Positions 16,017 through 23,826 of a stretch of 29,474 bases of DNA are shown one piece after another; the stretch's first letter is position 1; each line of letters begins with the position of its first letter. The DNA comes from JAAYBQ01 sp035403465 (GTDB lineage: Bacteria; Spirochaetota; UBA4802; UBA5550). The notes beneath the pieces are model-generated. The model worked only from the letters and a program-made list of their open reading frames with translations, was not told where the DNA came from and did not search any database. Location: NCBI GenBank assembly GCA_035403465.1, contig DAONFG010000038.1, forward strand, positions 1-29,474, in the 5' to 3' direction. Position numbers and translations under genes: made by a program.

Positions 16017-17792
16017 ATGACTGAAAAAACAGTTGAGAACCTGCTGATTCTGCAGAGAGACCTTGCACTTTCTCTTCACGGCAGCATCACGGCAAAGGAG
16101 TCATATGAAAAAATACTCGATACCCTGATCCGTATTGATCCTGTTGACAGCGGCGGAGTATACGAGCTGGATCCTGCGAACCAGTCGCTCAGGCTGATAG
16201 CGCACAGGGGGCTGCGCCCGGAGACTGTACGGCAGGTGGAAAACTATTCAGGCGATCAGATTCAGTACAGGATTATAATGGAAGGGCAGGTTCTCTACCG
16301 GGAGAATATCAGCAGGAACCCCCTCCCTGAATATTTCAGGATAGAGGACCATCTGAAAGCCCTGGGAGTGATTCCGGTAATGCATGAGGGTGTGTGTATA
16401 GCTGCGCTGAATATTGCATCGCATAAGGCTGATTGTTTCCCGGATGCTGTAAAGGCCGCGGTTGAATCAGTGGCCGCACAGCTGGGGAGCGTTATCCGGA
16501 ATATCAGGTACAGGGAGCAGATTTTTGAAAACGAGAAAAATCTTATCTCGCTTTTTAATGCTATTGATGACATGGTCTTCATACTTGATAGCTCGGGTAA
16601 TATACTTGAGATAAATGAATCGGTGAGTAAAAAACTCGGGTATTCGATCGATGAACTGAGGATGAAAAATGTTCTCGATGTACATCCTGCTGAAATGCGG
16701 GATGATGTTGCTGTTGTCATAGGGAGGATGATCACCGGCGAGGAGAAGTCATGCCATATACCGGTTGTTTCAAAGGATGGTAAATATATACCTGTTGAAA
16801 CAAATATCGCTCCCGGCTCATGGAGCGGGAAGCCTGCCATTTTCGGAATAACAAGGGATGTATCCGAAAGGATTCTTCTTGAAAAGAAGGTGCGCGAGAC
16901 AAGTGAAAGGTTGGAACTTGCACTGTGCGGAGGAAATCTGGGAACATGGGACTGGAACATTGTTACAGGTGAGGTCGTGTTCAACCAGCGTTGGGCCGAA
17001 ATGCTGGGATATACCCTGGATGAGCTTGTGCCGCATGTAAACACATGGGAAAAACTGGTCCACCCCGACGACATGCCCGAAATATCCAGGGTCCTTGACC
17101 GGCACCTTGCGGGGCTTATCCCCGTCTACAGGACCGAACACAGGGTTAAGGCAAAGGATGGCTCATGGAAATGGATCCTTGACACGGGCCGGGTTTCGCA
17201 GAGGTCCGATGACGGCGCGCCATTGCGTGCAGTAGGCATACATCTCGATATAACGGAATCTAAAAAAAACGAGGAGATGCTCCGTGAAATATCAATAAGG
17301 GACCCCCTTACCAACATATATAACAGGCGCTATATTTTTGACAGGCTCCAGTATATCATTTCAAAAAACAGGAGGAGCGGGCAGGTCCTTGCCGCGGCCA
17401 TTGCCGATATAGATTTTTTCAAGAAAATAAATGATACATTCGGGCATATCGCCGGCGATTTTATCCTTAAAGAGTTTGCTGCAATACTCGGGTTGAGCAT
17501 CAGGGAATATGACCTTCTTGGCAGGTATGGCGGGGAGGAGTTCATAATACTTTTTGACGGCACCACTTCGGTTCAGGCTGCTGAAATAATGGAAAGGATA
17601 CGGATACAGGTGTCTGAAAAGTTATTTACATTGAGATCAGGAGAGAATGCATCATTTACATTCAGCTGCGGCATCGCGGACACCGGGGATTTTGACAGGG
17701 ATGAAGTAAGCAGCGATTCTCTTGTCGAGCTTGCCGATAAGAGACTATACGAGGCCAAAAGCACTGGCAGAAACAGGTTGGTGATAAAATAG
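16017..17792 (+). CDS. GAF-PAS-PAS diguanylate cyclase
   Basis: 591 residues, soluble. Residues about 15-165 look like a GAF domain, 180-290 a PAS domain (IDDMVFILDSSGNILEINES), 300-420 a PAS_3-type PAS (GTWDWNIVTGEVVFNQRWAEMLGY, RVKAKDGSWKWILDTGRV) and 430-591 GGDEF (DPLTNIYNRRYIFDRL, ADIDFFKKINDTFGH, GRYGGEEFIILF). GGEEF is an active-site form, and an intact RxxD inhibitory site (REYD) stands five residues before it, so the enzyme probably makes cyclic di-GMP from two GTP with product inhibition. GAF and PAS signals are unknown. AGGA precedes the start. It converges with the histidine kinase gene 21 bases away, and a PilZ receptor gene lies just beyond. Confidence 0.95.
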   Translation: MTEKTVENLLILQRDLALSLHGSITAKESYEKILDTLIRIDPVDSGGVYELDPANQSLRLIAHRGLRPETVRQVENYSGDQIQYRIIMEGQVLYRENISRNPLPEYFRIEDHLKALGVIPVMHEGVCIAALNIASHKADCFPDAVKAAVESVAAQLGSVIRNIRYREQIFENEKNLISLFNAIDDMVFILDSSGNILEINESVSKKLGYSIDELRMKNVLDVHPAEMRDDVAVVIGRMITGEEKSCHIPVVSKDGKYIPVETNIAPGSWSGKPAIFGITRDVSERILLEKKVRETSERLELALCGGNLGTWDWNIVTGEVVFNQRWAEMLGYTLDELVPHVNTWEKLVHPDDMPEISRVLDRHLAGLIPVYRTEHRVKAKDGSWKWILDTGRVSQRSDDGAPLRAVGIHLDITESKKNEEMLREISIRDPLTNIYNRRYIFDRLQYIISKNRRSGQVLAAAIADIDFFKKINDTFGHIAGDFILKEFAAILGLSIREYDLLGRYGGEEFIILFDGTTSVQAAEIMERIRIQVSEKLFTLRSGENASFTFSCGIADTGDFDRDEVSSDSLVELADKRLYEAKSTGRNRLVIK

Positions 17793-17813
17793 TATCAGCA
17801 TGATATTTTCAAG

Positions 17814-19223
17814 TTATTCCAGCGGGAATTCAATAATGAACCTTGAATGTCCCGACCTTTCAATCCGTTTAGATCCCCTTATCTGATCCACCAGCATTGC
17901 GATCAACTGTATCCCGAATCCGCCGGATTGTTCAAAATTTTCAGAATCCGGGATACCGGGGCCATTATCTTCGTAAACAAGAGATGCTGTGTTTTCATTT
18001 TTTGAAACAGTAAGCCTGATTATGCTGTTCCCGTTAATGTTAAGCCCGTACTTCATGGTGTTTGTTATAAGCTCATTGAGTATAATACATACAGGCGAAA
18101 GCATTTCGGTCCTGAGGATAATATCATCGACATGGATTATAATATTTACGGATTCACCGCCGGGGAAAATCCTGGTTATTTCATTTACAAGCTGGGGGAG
18201 ATAATCTTTCAGGGAAACATGGCCGCTTATGTCGGAACGGTATAACCTGTCGTATAATACGCTCATGCTGTGGACCCGCCCTGCGGCATCGAGCAGGATG
18301 TTTTCTGTTTCAGCATTATTGTTAGCATCAGCCTGCAGCCTGAGCAGCGCAAAAATGGTGTTCATGTTGTTTTTTACACGGTGGTGAACTTCTTTGAGTA
18401 TAAGTTCCTTTTCGCGGAGCAGGGTTATGATCTTTTCTTCATCCTGTTTGCGGGCTGTAATGTCAACCACCACACCCAGCAGTCCTGTCAGCACTCCATT
18501 GTTGTAAAGCAGTCCGCTTGACGTCCTGACGTGGTGTATGTTCCCACTGCGGTCAAACAGGCGGCATTCATATGGTTCAATCTCGCCGGAAATGGTTTTG
18601 CGGAAACTTTCATTGAGGCCGCTGAGGTCGTCGGGATGTATGAATTCATGGAAGAGCCTGCCTGTTATATCGCCCGGGGTATAACCGCTTATCTTCTCAA
18701 TGACCGGGCTCACGTATGTGAACCTGCCGTCTGTGTTGAGCATAAATATTGCATCATTTAGTGATGCTGCAAAGAGTCTGAACTTCTCATCAAATGAGCG
18801 GAGTTCCTCTTTTTTTTTTGCTTCAGATTCCTTCTGTATATCAATACGCTTAAGTGCGGCATTGATGCTGAGATTAAGAAGAAAGGCATCGGTATTTTTA
18901 TTAACATAACCATAAGATGCCACCTGCCCTGTCTTATGCATGGCGGGATTGTTTTCACCGGAATGCATGAATATAACCGGCAGGTTGTGTGACTTGATAA
19001 TTATTCCTGCGGCATCAGCCCCGTCCATCTCCTGTCCAGGTTCAATATCCATGAGAACAAGGTCAACCGCTTCATCCCCTGTACGTAGAATTTCTATTGC
19101 CCTGCTTCCGCTTCCGGTATGGATAAGCCTGCATCCGCATGTTCCAAGCTTGTGCAACAGGGCATCTGCGGTATCAGGGTCGTCCTCAATAAGGAGTATC
19201 GTTCTGACGTGCTTATTCTTCAT
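17814..19223 (-). CDS. Hybrid REC-PAS-histidine kinase (HisKA_2 type)
   Basis: 469 residues. Residues 7-125 are a receiver (LLIEDDPDTAD, phospho-acceptor Asp59 in LVLMDIEPG, switch Ser in VIFMHSGE, Lys in YGYVNKNTD). A PAS domain follows at about 145-260 (DAIFMLNTDGRFTYVSPVIEKISGY). Then a HisKA_2 dimerisation domain with phosphorylatable His in LILKEVHHRVKNNMNTIFALLRLQ and a HATPase_c domain with NELITNTMKYGLN (N box), YEDNGPGIP (G1) and GGFGIQLIAMLVDQIRG (G2). No membrane segment, so it is cytoplasmic. The N-terminal receiver suggests it is itself controlled by another kinase. The PilZ gene precedes it by 48 bases on the same strand, so the two may be cotranscribed. GAGG seven bases before the ATG supports the start. 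Confidence 0.94.
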   Translation of the reverse strand: MKNKHVRTILLIEDDPDTADALLHKLGTCGCRLIHTGSGSRAIEILRTGDEAVDLVLMDIEPGQEMDGADAAGIIIKSHNLPVIFMHSGENNPAMHKTGQVASYGYVNKNTDAFLLNLSINAALKRIDIQKESEAKKKEELRSFDEKFRLFAASLNDAIFMLNTDGRFTYVSPVIEKISGYTPGDITGRLFHEFIHPDDLSGLNESFRKTISGEIEPYECRLFDRSGNIHHVRTSSGLLYNNGVLTGLLGVVVDITARKQDEEKIITLLREKELILKEVHHRVKNNMNTIFALLRLQADANNNAETENILLDAAGRVHSMSVLYDRLYRSDISGHVSLKDYLPQLVNEITRIFPGGESVNIIIHVDDIILRTEMLSPVCIILNELITNTMKYGLNINGNSIIRLTVSKNENTASLVYEDNGPGIPDSENFEQSGGFGIQLIAMLVDQIRGSKRIERSGHSRFIIEFPLE

Positions 19224-19271
19224 TGGTGTGCCTCGTATCTGCTGAAGGGCGGCTCTTGTTCTGAATTTTTT

Positions 19272-19592
19272 TTACCACTGTTCTCTCATGTTGTAGGTGA
19301 TTATGTTTCTCAGGTGGGTGTACGAGTCAAGGTCTATCCTGTCGAAAATGACACCTATCCCGCTGCTGCTTCCGCGGGCAACCTTGCCGTTTATGTTAAC
19401 AACAAGATCGGATGATGCTCCGGATAGGTGTATCTTTATCTTTACTTCACTGCCGACCTGAATTTTGCTGTCTGCCTTAAGGAACATACCTTTCATACTC
19501 AGGTTTTCAATGCTTCCTGTGTATGAAACTCCGTTATGCTCGATAGTTCCTTTTACATCAAAATGTATTCGTGTATCAGTTCTTTTTTCCAT
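19272..19592 (-). CDS. PilZ-domain protein (cyclic di-GMP receptor)
   Basis: 106 residues from the ATG at 19592. It is a single PilZ domain with both ligand-binding signatures: RxxxR in EKRTDTRIHF near the N-terminus, and NxSxxG in IENLSMKGMFLKA. PilZ proteins bind cyclic di-GMP and change partner activity; which process is affected here is not shown. The frame extends to a TTG at 19652, but the extra 20 residues are hydrophobic and unlike PilZ starts; neither start has a strong binding site, so the start is uncertain. It lies 48 bases upstream of the kinase gene and near the diguanylate cyclase. Confidence 0.9.
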   Translation of the reverse strand: MEKRTDTRIHFDVKGTIEHNGVSYTGSIENLSMKGMFLKADSKIQVGSEVKIKIHLSGASSDLVVNINGKVARGSSSGIGVIFDRIDLDSYTHLRNIITYNMREQW

Positions 19593-19801
19593 GACATCAA
19601 TCCGTTCAACGGTGAATATGACGAGTATACTGAATAGTTGGGATGATTTCAAGTGCAGGGAATAATGTTTATAAATAAAAATTCTGCTGTTTTTACCGGC
19701 AACTGTTTAATCACGCAGCTTCCGGGGTAATTATTTTCTTTACATGTATGATTTACAGGGAAGTATTGGAGGGACTGTTTTAATAAAGTCGGGGAGGCTG
19801 T

Positions 19802-20161
19802 ATGATCGGACGGCATACAAGTGATAAATATATTCAGATTCTTGATGGAATCAGGATTAAGACCCTTGTGCATGGGGAGTCTACACTTATGGCGGAATTC
19901 CAGCTTTCCAGGGGGAGTATACTGCCTGCGCATTCTCACCCGTATGAACAGACCGGATACCTGGTCAGTGGATGCATCAGCCTCTTTATTGGCGGCATGG
20001 ATTTTGCAATGAAGCCGGGCGACAGCTGGTGTATCCCGGCTGGAGAAGATCACAGGGCGGAGGTCCATGAGGATTCTGTAGCGCTTGAGATTTTTTCACC
20101 GCCGCGCGGGGATTATATGAAGTACTGCAATAACGCGGATATTATAAAGAACGATATATAG
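19802..20161 (+). CDS. Single-domain cupin
   Basis: 119 residues forming one cupin barrel. Motif 1 is GSILPAHSHPYEQTGYLVSG with metal ligands His44, His46 and probably Glu49 or Gln50; motif 2 is KPGDSWCIPAGEDHRAEV with His84. This matches the small metal-binding cupins in which HSHP(H/Y)EQ is common. Such proteins include sugar-binding, dioxygenase-like and regulator-associated members, and the substrate here is unknown. No signal peptide. The start ATG follows GGGGAGG. It is divergent from PilZ across 209 bases in which I see no further gene, and is followed at once by a broken small ORF. Confidence 0.88.
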   Translation: MIGRHTSDKYIQILDGIRIKTLVHGESTLMAEFQLSRGSILPAHSHPYEQTGYLVSGCISLFIGGMDFAMKPGDSWCIPAGEDHRAEVHEDSVALEIFSPPRGDYMKYCNNADIIKNDI

Positions 20162-20166
20162 TACAA

Positions 20167-20379
20167 TTGAGGAAGTATGAAAAAGTAATCACCGGCGCAT
20201 TGATTATACCGGCTGCCGTGGTTTCCCTGCCGGCACAGGGTGCAGGCCGTGGGCATGATCCTGCGATGTGTACTGCCTTTTCTGTGAACACCCGTGGTTC
20301 CGGGTTATTCTATTCCCTGCTAAGAGGCAGCAGCGGGACGCCTGAACTTTGTGAATATAGTGAATGTTTGAGATGGTGA
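20167..20379 (+). pseudogene. Small exported ORF with a probable frameshift at its start
   Basis: The open frame (70 residues from a TTG) reads KVITGALIIPAAVVSLPAQGAG, which looks like a signal peptide. A better start, ATG at 20177 preceded by GAGGAAGT, gives only MKK and then TAA. One extra A in the AAAAA run after this ATG would join MKK to the signal-like frame. This suggests a one-base deletion (or a sequence error) in a small secreted protein gene. The rest (GHDPAMCTAFSVNTRGSG...) is unrecognised, with three Cys. It could also be non-coding. Confidence 0.35.
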
Positions 20380-20396
20380 CAGGTCTATACCTGTCA
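20377..20396. promoter_or_regulatory. Operator-like palindrome upstream of the crotonase gene
   Basis: TGACAGGT and ACCTGTCA are perfect 8-base arms around CTAT, ending 88 bases before the crotonase start. The site has no U tract, so it is not a terminator, and its size fits a dimeric repressor. Which regulator binds is unknown. Confidence 0.45.
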
Positions 20397-20484
20397 GTGT
20401 GGCATGAAATTTTTCTAAATTGTAATTGAGAATTTTTCATGTTATATGCACTCTGACGCATATAAATAATCCCGGAGAAATTAT

Positions 20485-21303
20485 ATGAGCTATGAATTTT
20501 ATTCAGTGGAAAAGAAGGGCCCGGTCGCATACGTGTGGCTGAACAGGCCTGAAAAAAAGAACAGCATGAACCCGCCTGCCTGGACAGAGACTGTTCCGGT
20601 TTTTAAAGAACTTGACGAAGATGACAGCGTGCGCGTGATCATCATGGCCGGGAAGGGTTCATGCTTTTCTGCAGGGATTGACCTTCTCAGTATGATTCCT
20701 CTCTTCAGTGAACTGACCGAGAAGCAGCAGTACGGCGGCATAAAGAGGAAGTTTTTCGAGAAGATCGTAATGCTTCAGGAGGGTATCTCGGCAATGGAGA
20801 AGTGCCGAAAGCCGGTAATTGCGGCGATACATTCATACTGTATCGGCGGCGGGCTTGACATTGCAACTGCGTGCGATATAAGACTCTGCACAAAGGATGC
20901 GGTATTCTCTCTCCGCGAGGCAGCTATAGGTTTTGTCGCGGACGTTGGCGTGCTCCAGAGGATCCCGGCTATCGTGGGACAGGGTGTTGCCCGCGAGCTT
21001 GCATTCACCGCGAAAGATATAGGCGCGGCGCGTGCAAAAGAGGTTAACCTTGTGAATGGAGTTTATGAAAACTACGATGAGCTCATGGCCGCTGCAGAGG
21101 CAATGGCTCTTGAGATTGCGTCGAACTCTCCGCTTGCCGTACAGGCCTCTAAACAGGTTCTGAAGTACGGGATCGGGAAGTCCATTGATGATTCACTGAA
21201 ATTCAATGCTGCCGTAAGCAACTACACGATTCCATCAAACGACCTGATGGCAGCAGTACAGGCATTCGCGCAGAGAAAGAAGCCGGAGTTCCCGGGTACA
21301 TGA
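20485..21303 (+). CDS. Crotonase: probable delta3,5-delta2,4-dienoyl-CoA isomerase
   Basis: 272 residues, crotonase fold. The oxyanion-hole segments are GKGSCFSAGIDL and HSYCIGGGLDIATACDIR. Asp125 (GGGLD), Glu145 (REAAIG) and Asp153 (VADVGVLQR) have the same spacing (20 and 8) as the catalytic Asp176, Glu196 and Asp204 of mammalian ECH1. True enoyl-CoA hydratases instead carry a Glu pair with GGTQR. This supports an isomerase that shifts the double bonds of 3,5-dienoyl-CoA during oxidation of unsaturated fatty acids. The start ATG lies eight bases after GGAG. An operator-like palindrome lies upstream, and a fatty acyl-CoA synthetase gene is 6 kb away. A related isomerase or hydratase of another acyl-CoA path remains possible. 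Confidence 0.87.
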   Translation: MSYEFYSVEKKGPVAYVWLNRPEKKNSMNPPAWTETVPVFKELDEDDSVRVIIMAGKGSCFSAGIDLLSMIPLFSELTEKQQYGGIKRKFFEKIVMLQEGISAMEKCRKPVIAAIHSYCIGGGLDIATACDIRLCTKDAVFSLREAAIGFVADVGVLQRIPAIVGQGVARELAFTAKDIGAARAKEVNLVNGVYENYDELMAAAEAMALEIASNSPLAVQASKQVLKYGIGKSIDDSLKFNAAVSNYTIPSNDLMAAVQAFAQRKKPEFPGT

Positions 21304-21320
21304 GACTCGCTGAAGCCGCA

Positions 21321-21460
21321 TGCCCTCATCCGCCCTCCGGGCACCTTCTCCCGTTTTGAAGTCCGGAAGGGGAGAAGGGGTGGCATGAACTTAATGGGCT
21401 CGCGCAGAGGCGCGGAGGGAGAGGCGTTTGTCATCCCTGCGAAGGCGGGCGACCGCAGGA
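21321..21460. repeat. Two dispersed intergenic repeats after the crotonase gene
   Basis: 21321-21382 has TGCCCTCATCCGCCCTCCGG and CCTTCTCCC...GGGGAGAAGG arms, the same type as hairpin repeats scattered in many genomes. 21429-21460 begins TTGTCATCCCTGCGAAGGCG, related to the elements at 22203 and 27128. Between them CGCGCAGAGGCGCGGAGG resembles another repeat type. No gene is supportable in 21304-21565. Confidence 0.65.
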
Positions 21461-21546
21461 AGAGCCCTGGCTGATCTGTATGTAACGCATAGTTCTGGCG
21501 TCCCGGTTTCATGGCCGGTAGTTATTTGCGTGCTGTTATGCGTCTT

Positions 21547-21574
21547 CCGGCTTAAACAGGGCTTGTTAAGCCGG
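21547..21574 (-). terminator. Hairpin at the end of the 21566-22009 gene
   Basis: CCGGCTTAA (21547-21555) and TTAAGCCGG (21566-21574) are perfect 9-base arms with a 10-base loop, overlapping the stop codon of the minus-strand gene. No T run follows, so termination here is possible but not typical. Confidence 0.4.
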
Positions 21575-22009
21575 GATTTTGTCCCGTTCTATTGCTATCG
21601 GCGGTGAATTATAGCTGTGACGGTTAAATAACGGGGCGGGAACGGAGGTGTATTGGAGCAATACAGGTACTACAGGCCTGCTGCATGCAGGAAATATTCT
21701 GTCGTCTTTACTGCTGCGCAGAACAGGCATCCTCACTTTCATGTATTCTGATATAAACAGGTTGTAGCCGCTTATGGAACGCATGCGTCCCTTTTTATTG
21801 AATTTGCGTTTCCGGTCATCGTCAAGTGCCTGCCACGCGCGTACCGCGTCGCCGAATGTCCTGCGTACAAATACCTGGGACGCGGTGTTAGGATTTCGCG
21901 GCGTTACGCGTGACCTGGCATACTGCCTGTCGAAGTAATTATAAAGCACTATATCGCCTATGCGTCCGTTTATTGCATTAAAGTATGATGCCAGTTGTAT
22001 TCTTGCCAT
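21566..22009 (-). CDS. Small unknown protein, DUF6266-like N-terminal pattern
   Basis: 147 residues, basic, no signal peptide. Residues 1-90 have a recurring layout seen in small proteins of unknown, often phage- or repeat-associated, families: INGRIGDIVLYNYFDRQYARS, RNPNTASQVFVRRTFGDAVRAWQ, LDDDRKRKFNKKGRMRSISGYNLFISEYMK. This suggests DNA/phage-structural or DUF6266-like proteins, but I cannot assign a function. The last 50 residues (PACSRPVVPVLLQY...) are low in conservation signals. The start ATG follows GGAGG with six bases of spacing, which strongly supports expression. It is isolated between repeat clusters (21304-21565 and 22010-22405). Confidence 0.7.
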   Translation of the reverse strand: MARIQLASYFNAINGRIGDIVLYNYFDRQYARSRVTPRNPNTASQVFVRRTFGDAVRAWQALDDDRKRKFNKKGRMRSISGYNLFISEYMKVRMPVLRSSKDDRIFPACSRPVVPVLLQYTSVPAPLFNRHSYNSPPIAIERDKIPA

Positions 22010-22168
22010 TGATAACCTCCGTATATATTAAATAATACGTTCGTAATACTAAAAAAGTTAAAATCTTTTTCAGCATTAAATGCGGTTTTCTGATCTTTTT
22101 CAGGAGTTAAGAATACGGGGCATGCTGGTTAAACATTGTACAGGCTGAAGCCTGAATTTAACGGATTT

Positions 22169-22280
22169 GCCACAGAGTCACAGAGCGCACAGAGAAGAGG
22201 TCTGTCATCCCCACGAAGGCGTGGATCCATATGATGTGCATGTAATCCCCTGTAGCAGCGTAATGCATTACGCTGCTGCG
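22169..22280. repeat. Repeat cluster with a perfect 24-bp palindrome
   Basis: 22169-22200 is GCCACAGAGTCACAGAGCGC plus ACAGAGAAGAGG, a dispersed repeat type also seen near 23866. 22203-22227 is TGTCATCCCCACGAAGGCG with CCACG/CGTGG hairpin arms. 22254-22277 is a perfect palindrome without spacer, with half AGCAGCGTAATG. The rest of the 22010-22405 spacer shows no gene. Confidence 0.7.
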
Positions 22281-22405
22281 AAAGATTTATGCAACGCGGC
22301 ATGAATGGTTTTTTCCTTCGTCTTCATTCCCGGAACAGAGTTCATATTGCATAACCCTTATACTCTGTACCATTAGTCTCAGTCAAAACGTAAAATCTGG
22401 TTGAC

Positions 22406-22585
22406 ATGCTTCCGGTTAAACAACTTATCATAGGTATGATTAGAGATTACGAAGTGATGGATAAACCCGATGAACAGGACCTCTTCGGCGGGACCATTTT
22501 AAGGCTCGGAAAAGAACTCGGCATAGCCACTCCTGCTGCAGATTTTATATATGCTGAGCTGAATAAAATCAAACCGGCGCTTTAA
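22406..22585 (+). pseudogene. Remnant of a ketopantoate reductase-like gene (C-terminal 59 residues)
   Basis: The 59-residue frame reads MLPVKQLIIGMIRDYEVMDK...DLFGGTILRLGKELGIATPAADFIYAELNK. The pattern SM/MxRDxE, then E-x-x-x-x-GG-x-ILRLGKELGIATP and a C-terminal helix resembles the very end of ApbA/PanE (2-dehydropantoate 2-reductase) proteins. The whole NADP-binding and most of the C-terminal domain is missing, a TAA precedes it in frame, and there is no ribosome binding site. Upstream lies only repeat DNA, so it is most likely the stump of a deleted gene. Its stop overlaps the convergent EamA stop. Confidence 0.6.
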
Positions 22586-23487
22586 TATTCTGCGGTGACA
22601 GGCTGTTTACCTGTTGTCCTCTGGCTCAGGTAGACTCCCAGGAATACCAGCCCGCACCCCGCGTACTGCGCCGCGTTCAGGTTTTCACCCAGGAACATCC
22701 ATCCCCAGAATATGCTGAACACAGGGATCAGGTTAACGAAGGCTGCGGCAGTTCCTGCCCTGACTTTGCTTACACCCACGCTGTACATGCCGTAGGCGAA
22801 AATCGTAACGATCACACCAAGGTATAGTACTCCCAGTGCGGGCATCAGCATGAATTCTCCCGGAATGCCGTTTGTCCTGAAAAGAATGAACGGGAGAAAA
22901 AACACACTTCCCGTGAAGCACTGGAAAGCAGTTAGAAAAAAAGGATCATACCGTTCGCTCAGGCGTTTCAGGGTAATCGTGTATCCCGCGGCGCATACCA
23001 TTGCCAGGAACTCCAGGAAGTTCCCGAGTACAGGGGCGGGCGCAGATTCTGTAACCTCGCTGAAGATGCTGAGTATGGCTGCACCCGCAAATGCTATAGT
23101 GAAACCGGTCACCGCTGTTGCCGTAGCCCTCTCTTTTAATGTAAAGTAAGCGGTTATTGCAACGAGCAGGGGCAGGATTGATGTTATGATACCCGCCTGT
23201 GTTGCTGTTGTGTATGTTATTGCCGCTGCCTCGAAGGTAAAGTACATGCATGGCTCGAATATAGCCATTGCAAGCAGAAGTTTGTAGTCGCCTCTTTTGT
23301 AACTGCACCGCGACCATAGGCGTTTAATAACAAAGATGAACAGGATTGATGCGATTGCCTGCCGTCCCCAGATTACAAACATGGGATCATATGACATGAA
23401 TGTGACCTTGAGAACTGCAAATGATGTTGACCATATAACCATTGCGGTGAAGAGAGCGGCCCTGGCTTTTAATAAAGATGTATTCAT
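22582..23487 (-). CDS. EamA/DMT-family inner-membrane transporter
   Basis: 301 residues with ten hydrophobic segments in two EamA repeats (about residues 8-140 and 155-290), the normal size for the drug/metabolite transporter superfamily. Family signs are AMVIWSTSFAVLKVTF at the first helix, the TATQAGIITSILPLLVAITAYFTLKER end of repeat one, and KVRAGTAAAFVNLIPVFSIFWGWMFLGENLN in repeat two. Members export amino acids, nucleotides or other metabolites; the substrate cannot be predicted. The ribosome binding site is weak before the ATG. The gene converges with a reductase remnant and begins beside a repeat-rich spacer. Confidence 0.92.
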   Translation of the reverse strand: MNTSLLKARAALFTAMVIWSTSFAVLKVTFMSYDPMFVIWGRQAIASILFIFVIKRLWSRCSYKRGDYKLLLAMAIFEPCMYFTFEAAAITYTTATQAGIITSILPLLVAITAYFTLKERATATAVTGFTIAFAGAAILSIFSEVTESAPAPVLGNFLEFLAMVCAAGYTITLKRLSERYDPFFLTAFQCFTGSVFFLPFILFRTNGIPGEFMLMPALGVLYLGVIVTIFAYGMYSVGVSKVRAGTAAAFVNLIPVFSIFWGWMFLGENLNAAQYAGCGLVFLGVYLSQRTTGKQPVTAEY

Positions 23488-23602
23488 TTAATCATACCAT
23501 GGTTATTCTTTACGGGGGGTGCACAGTTTCAAGTGATATTTCATGGAATTTGCTTTTTTGCCTCATTCCGGAATATACGGGTTTTTGAACTTAACGGGTT
23601 TA

Positions 23603-23780
23603 CCACCCGCTGCGCTGGAGGAACGAAGTAAGGGGGGGAATACCACCTTTATTAAAGGGGGATGTCGCAACAGCGACAGGGGGATTTTTGTTAATGTCAA
23701 TATTGAGTTTTGAAATGAACATTATGTTTGATGAATTTTAAATCCTCCGGCCTGACGGCCGCCTCCTTTACTAAAGGAGG
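23603..23780. repeat. Composite repeat: inverted REP-like pair
   Basis: 23603-23620 is CCACCCGCTGCGCTGGAG, identical to 7033-7050. 23643-23690 is CCACCTTTATTAAAGGGGG, then GTCGCAACAGCGAC, then AGGGGGATTT. 23740-23780 has AAATCCTCCGGCCTG...CGGCC...CCTCCTTT...AAAGGAGG. Read as reverse complement, the second unit has the same architecture as the first (outer stem, GC hairpin, GGAGGATTT end), so the two form an inverted pair around about 50 bases. One related pair is at 13580-13671. Confidence 0.75.
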
Positions 23781-23826
23781 GTTGAAGAATGAATCTCGCC
23801 CTTCTGCAAGATCCGGTAAACTCAGT

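Noticed and set aside
16295..17074. Long minus-strand ORF (259 codons) inside the diguanylate cyclase gene
   Set aside because: It is Ser/Phe/Pro-rich, has no domain pattern or binding site, and lies opposite clear GAF-PAS coding sequence; it is a shadow frame.
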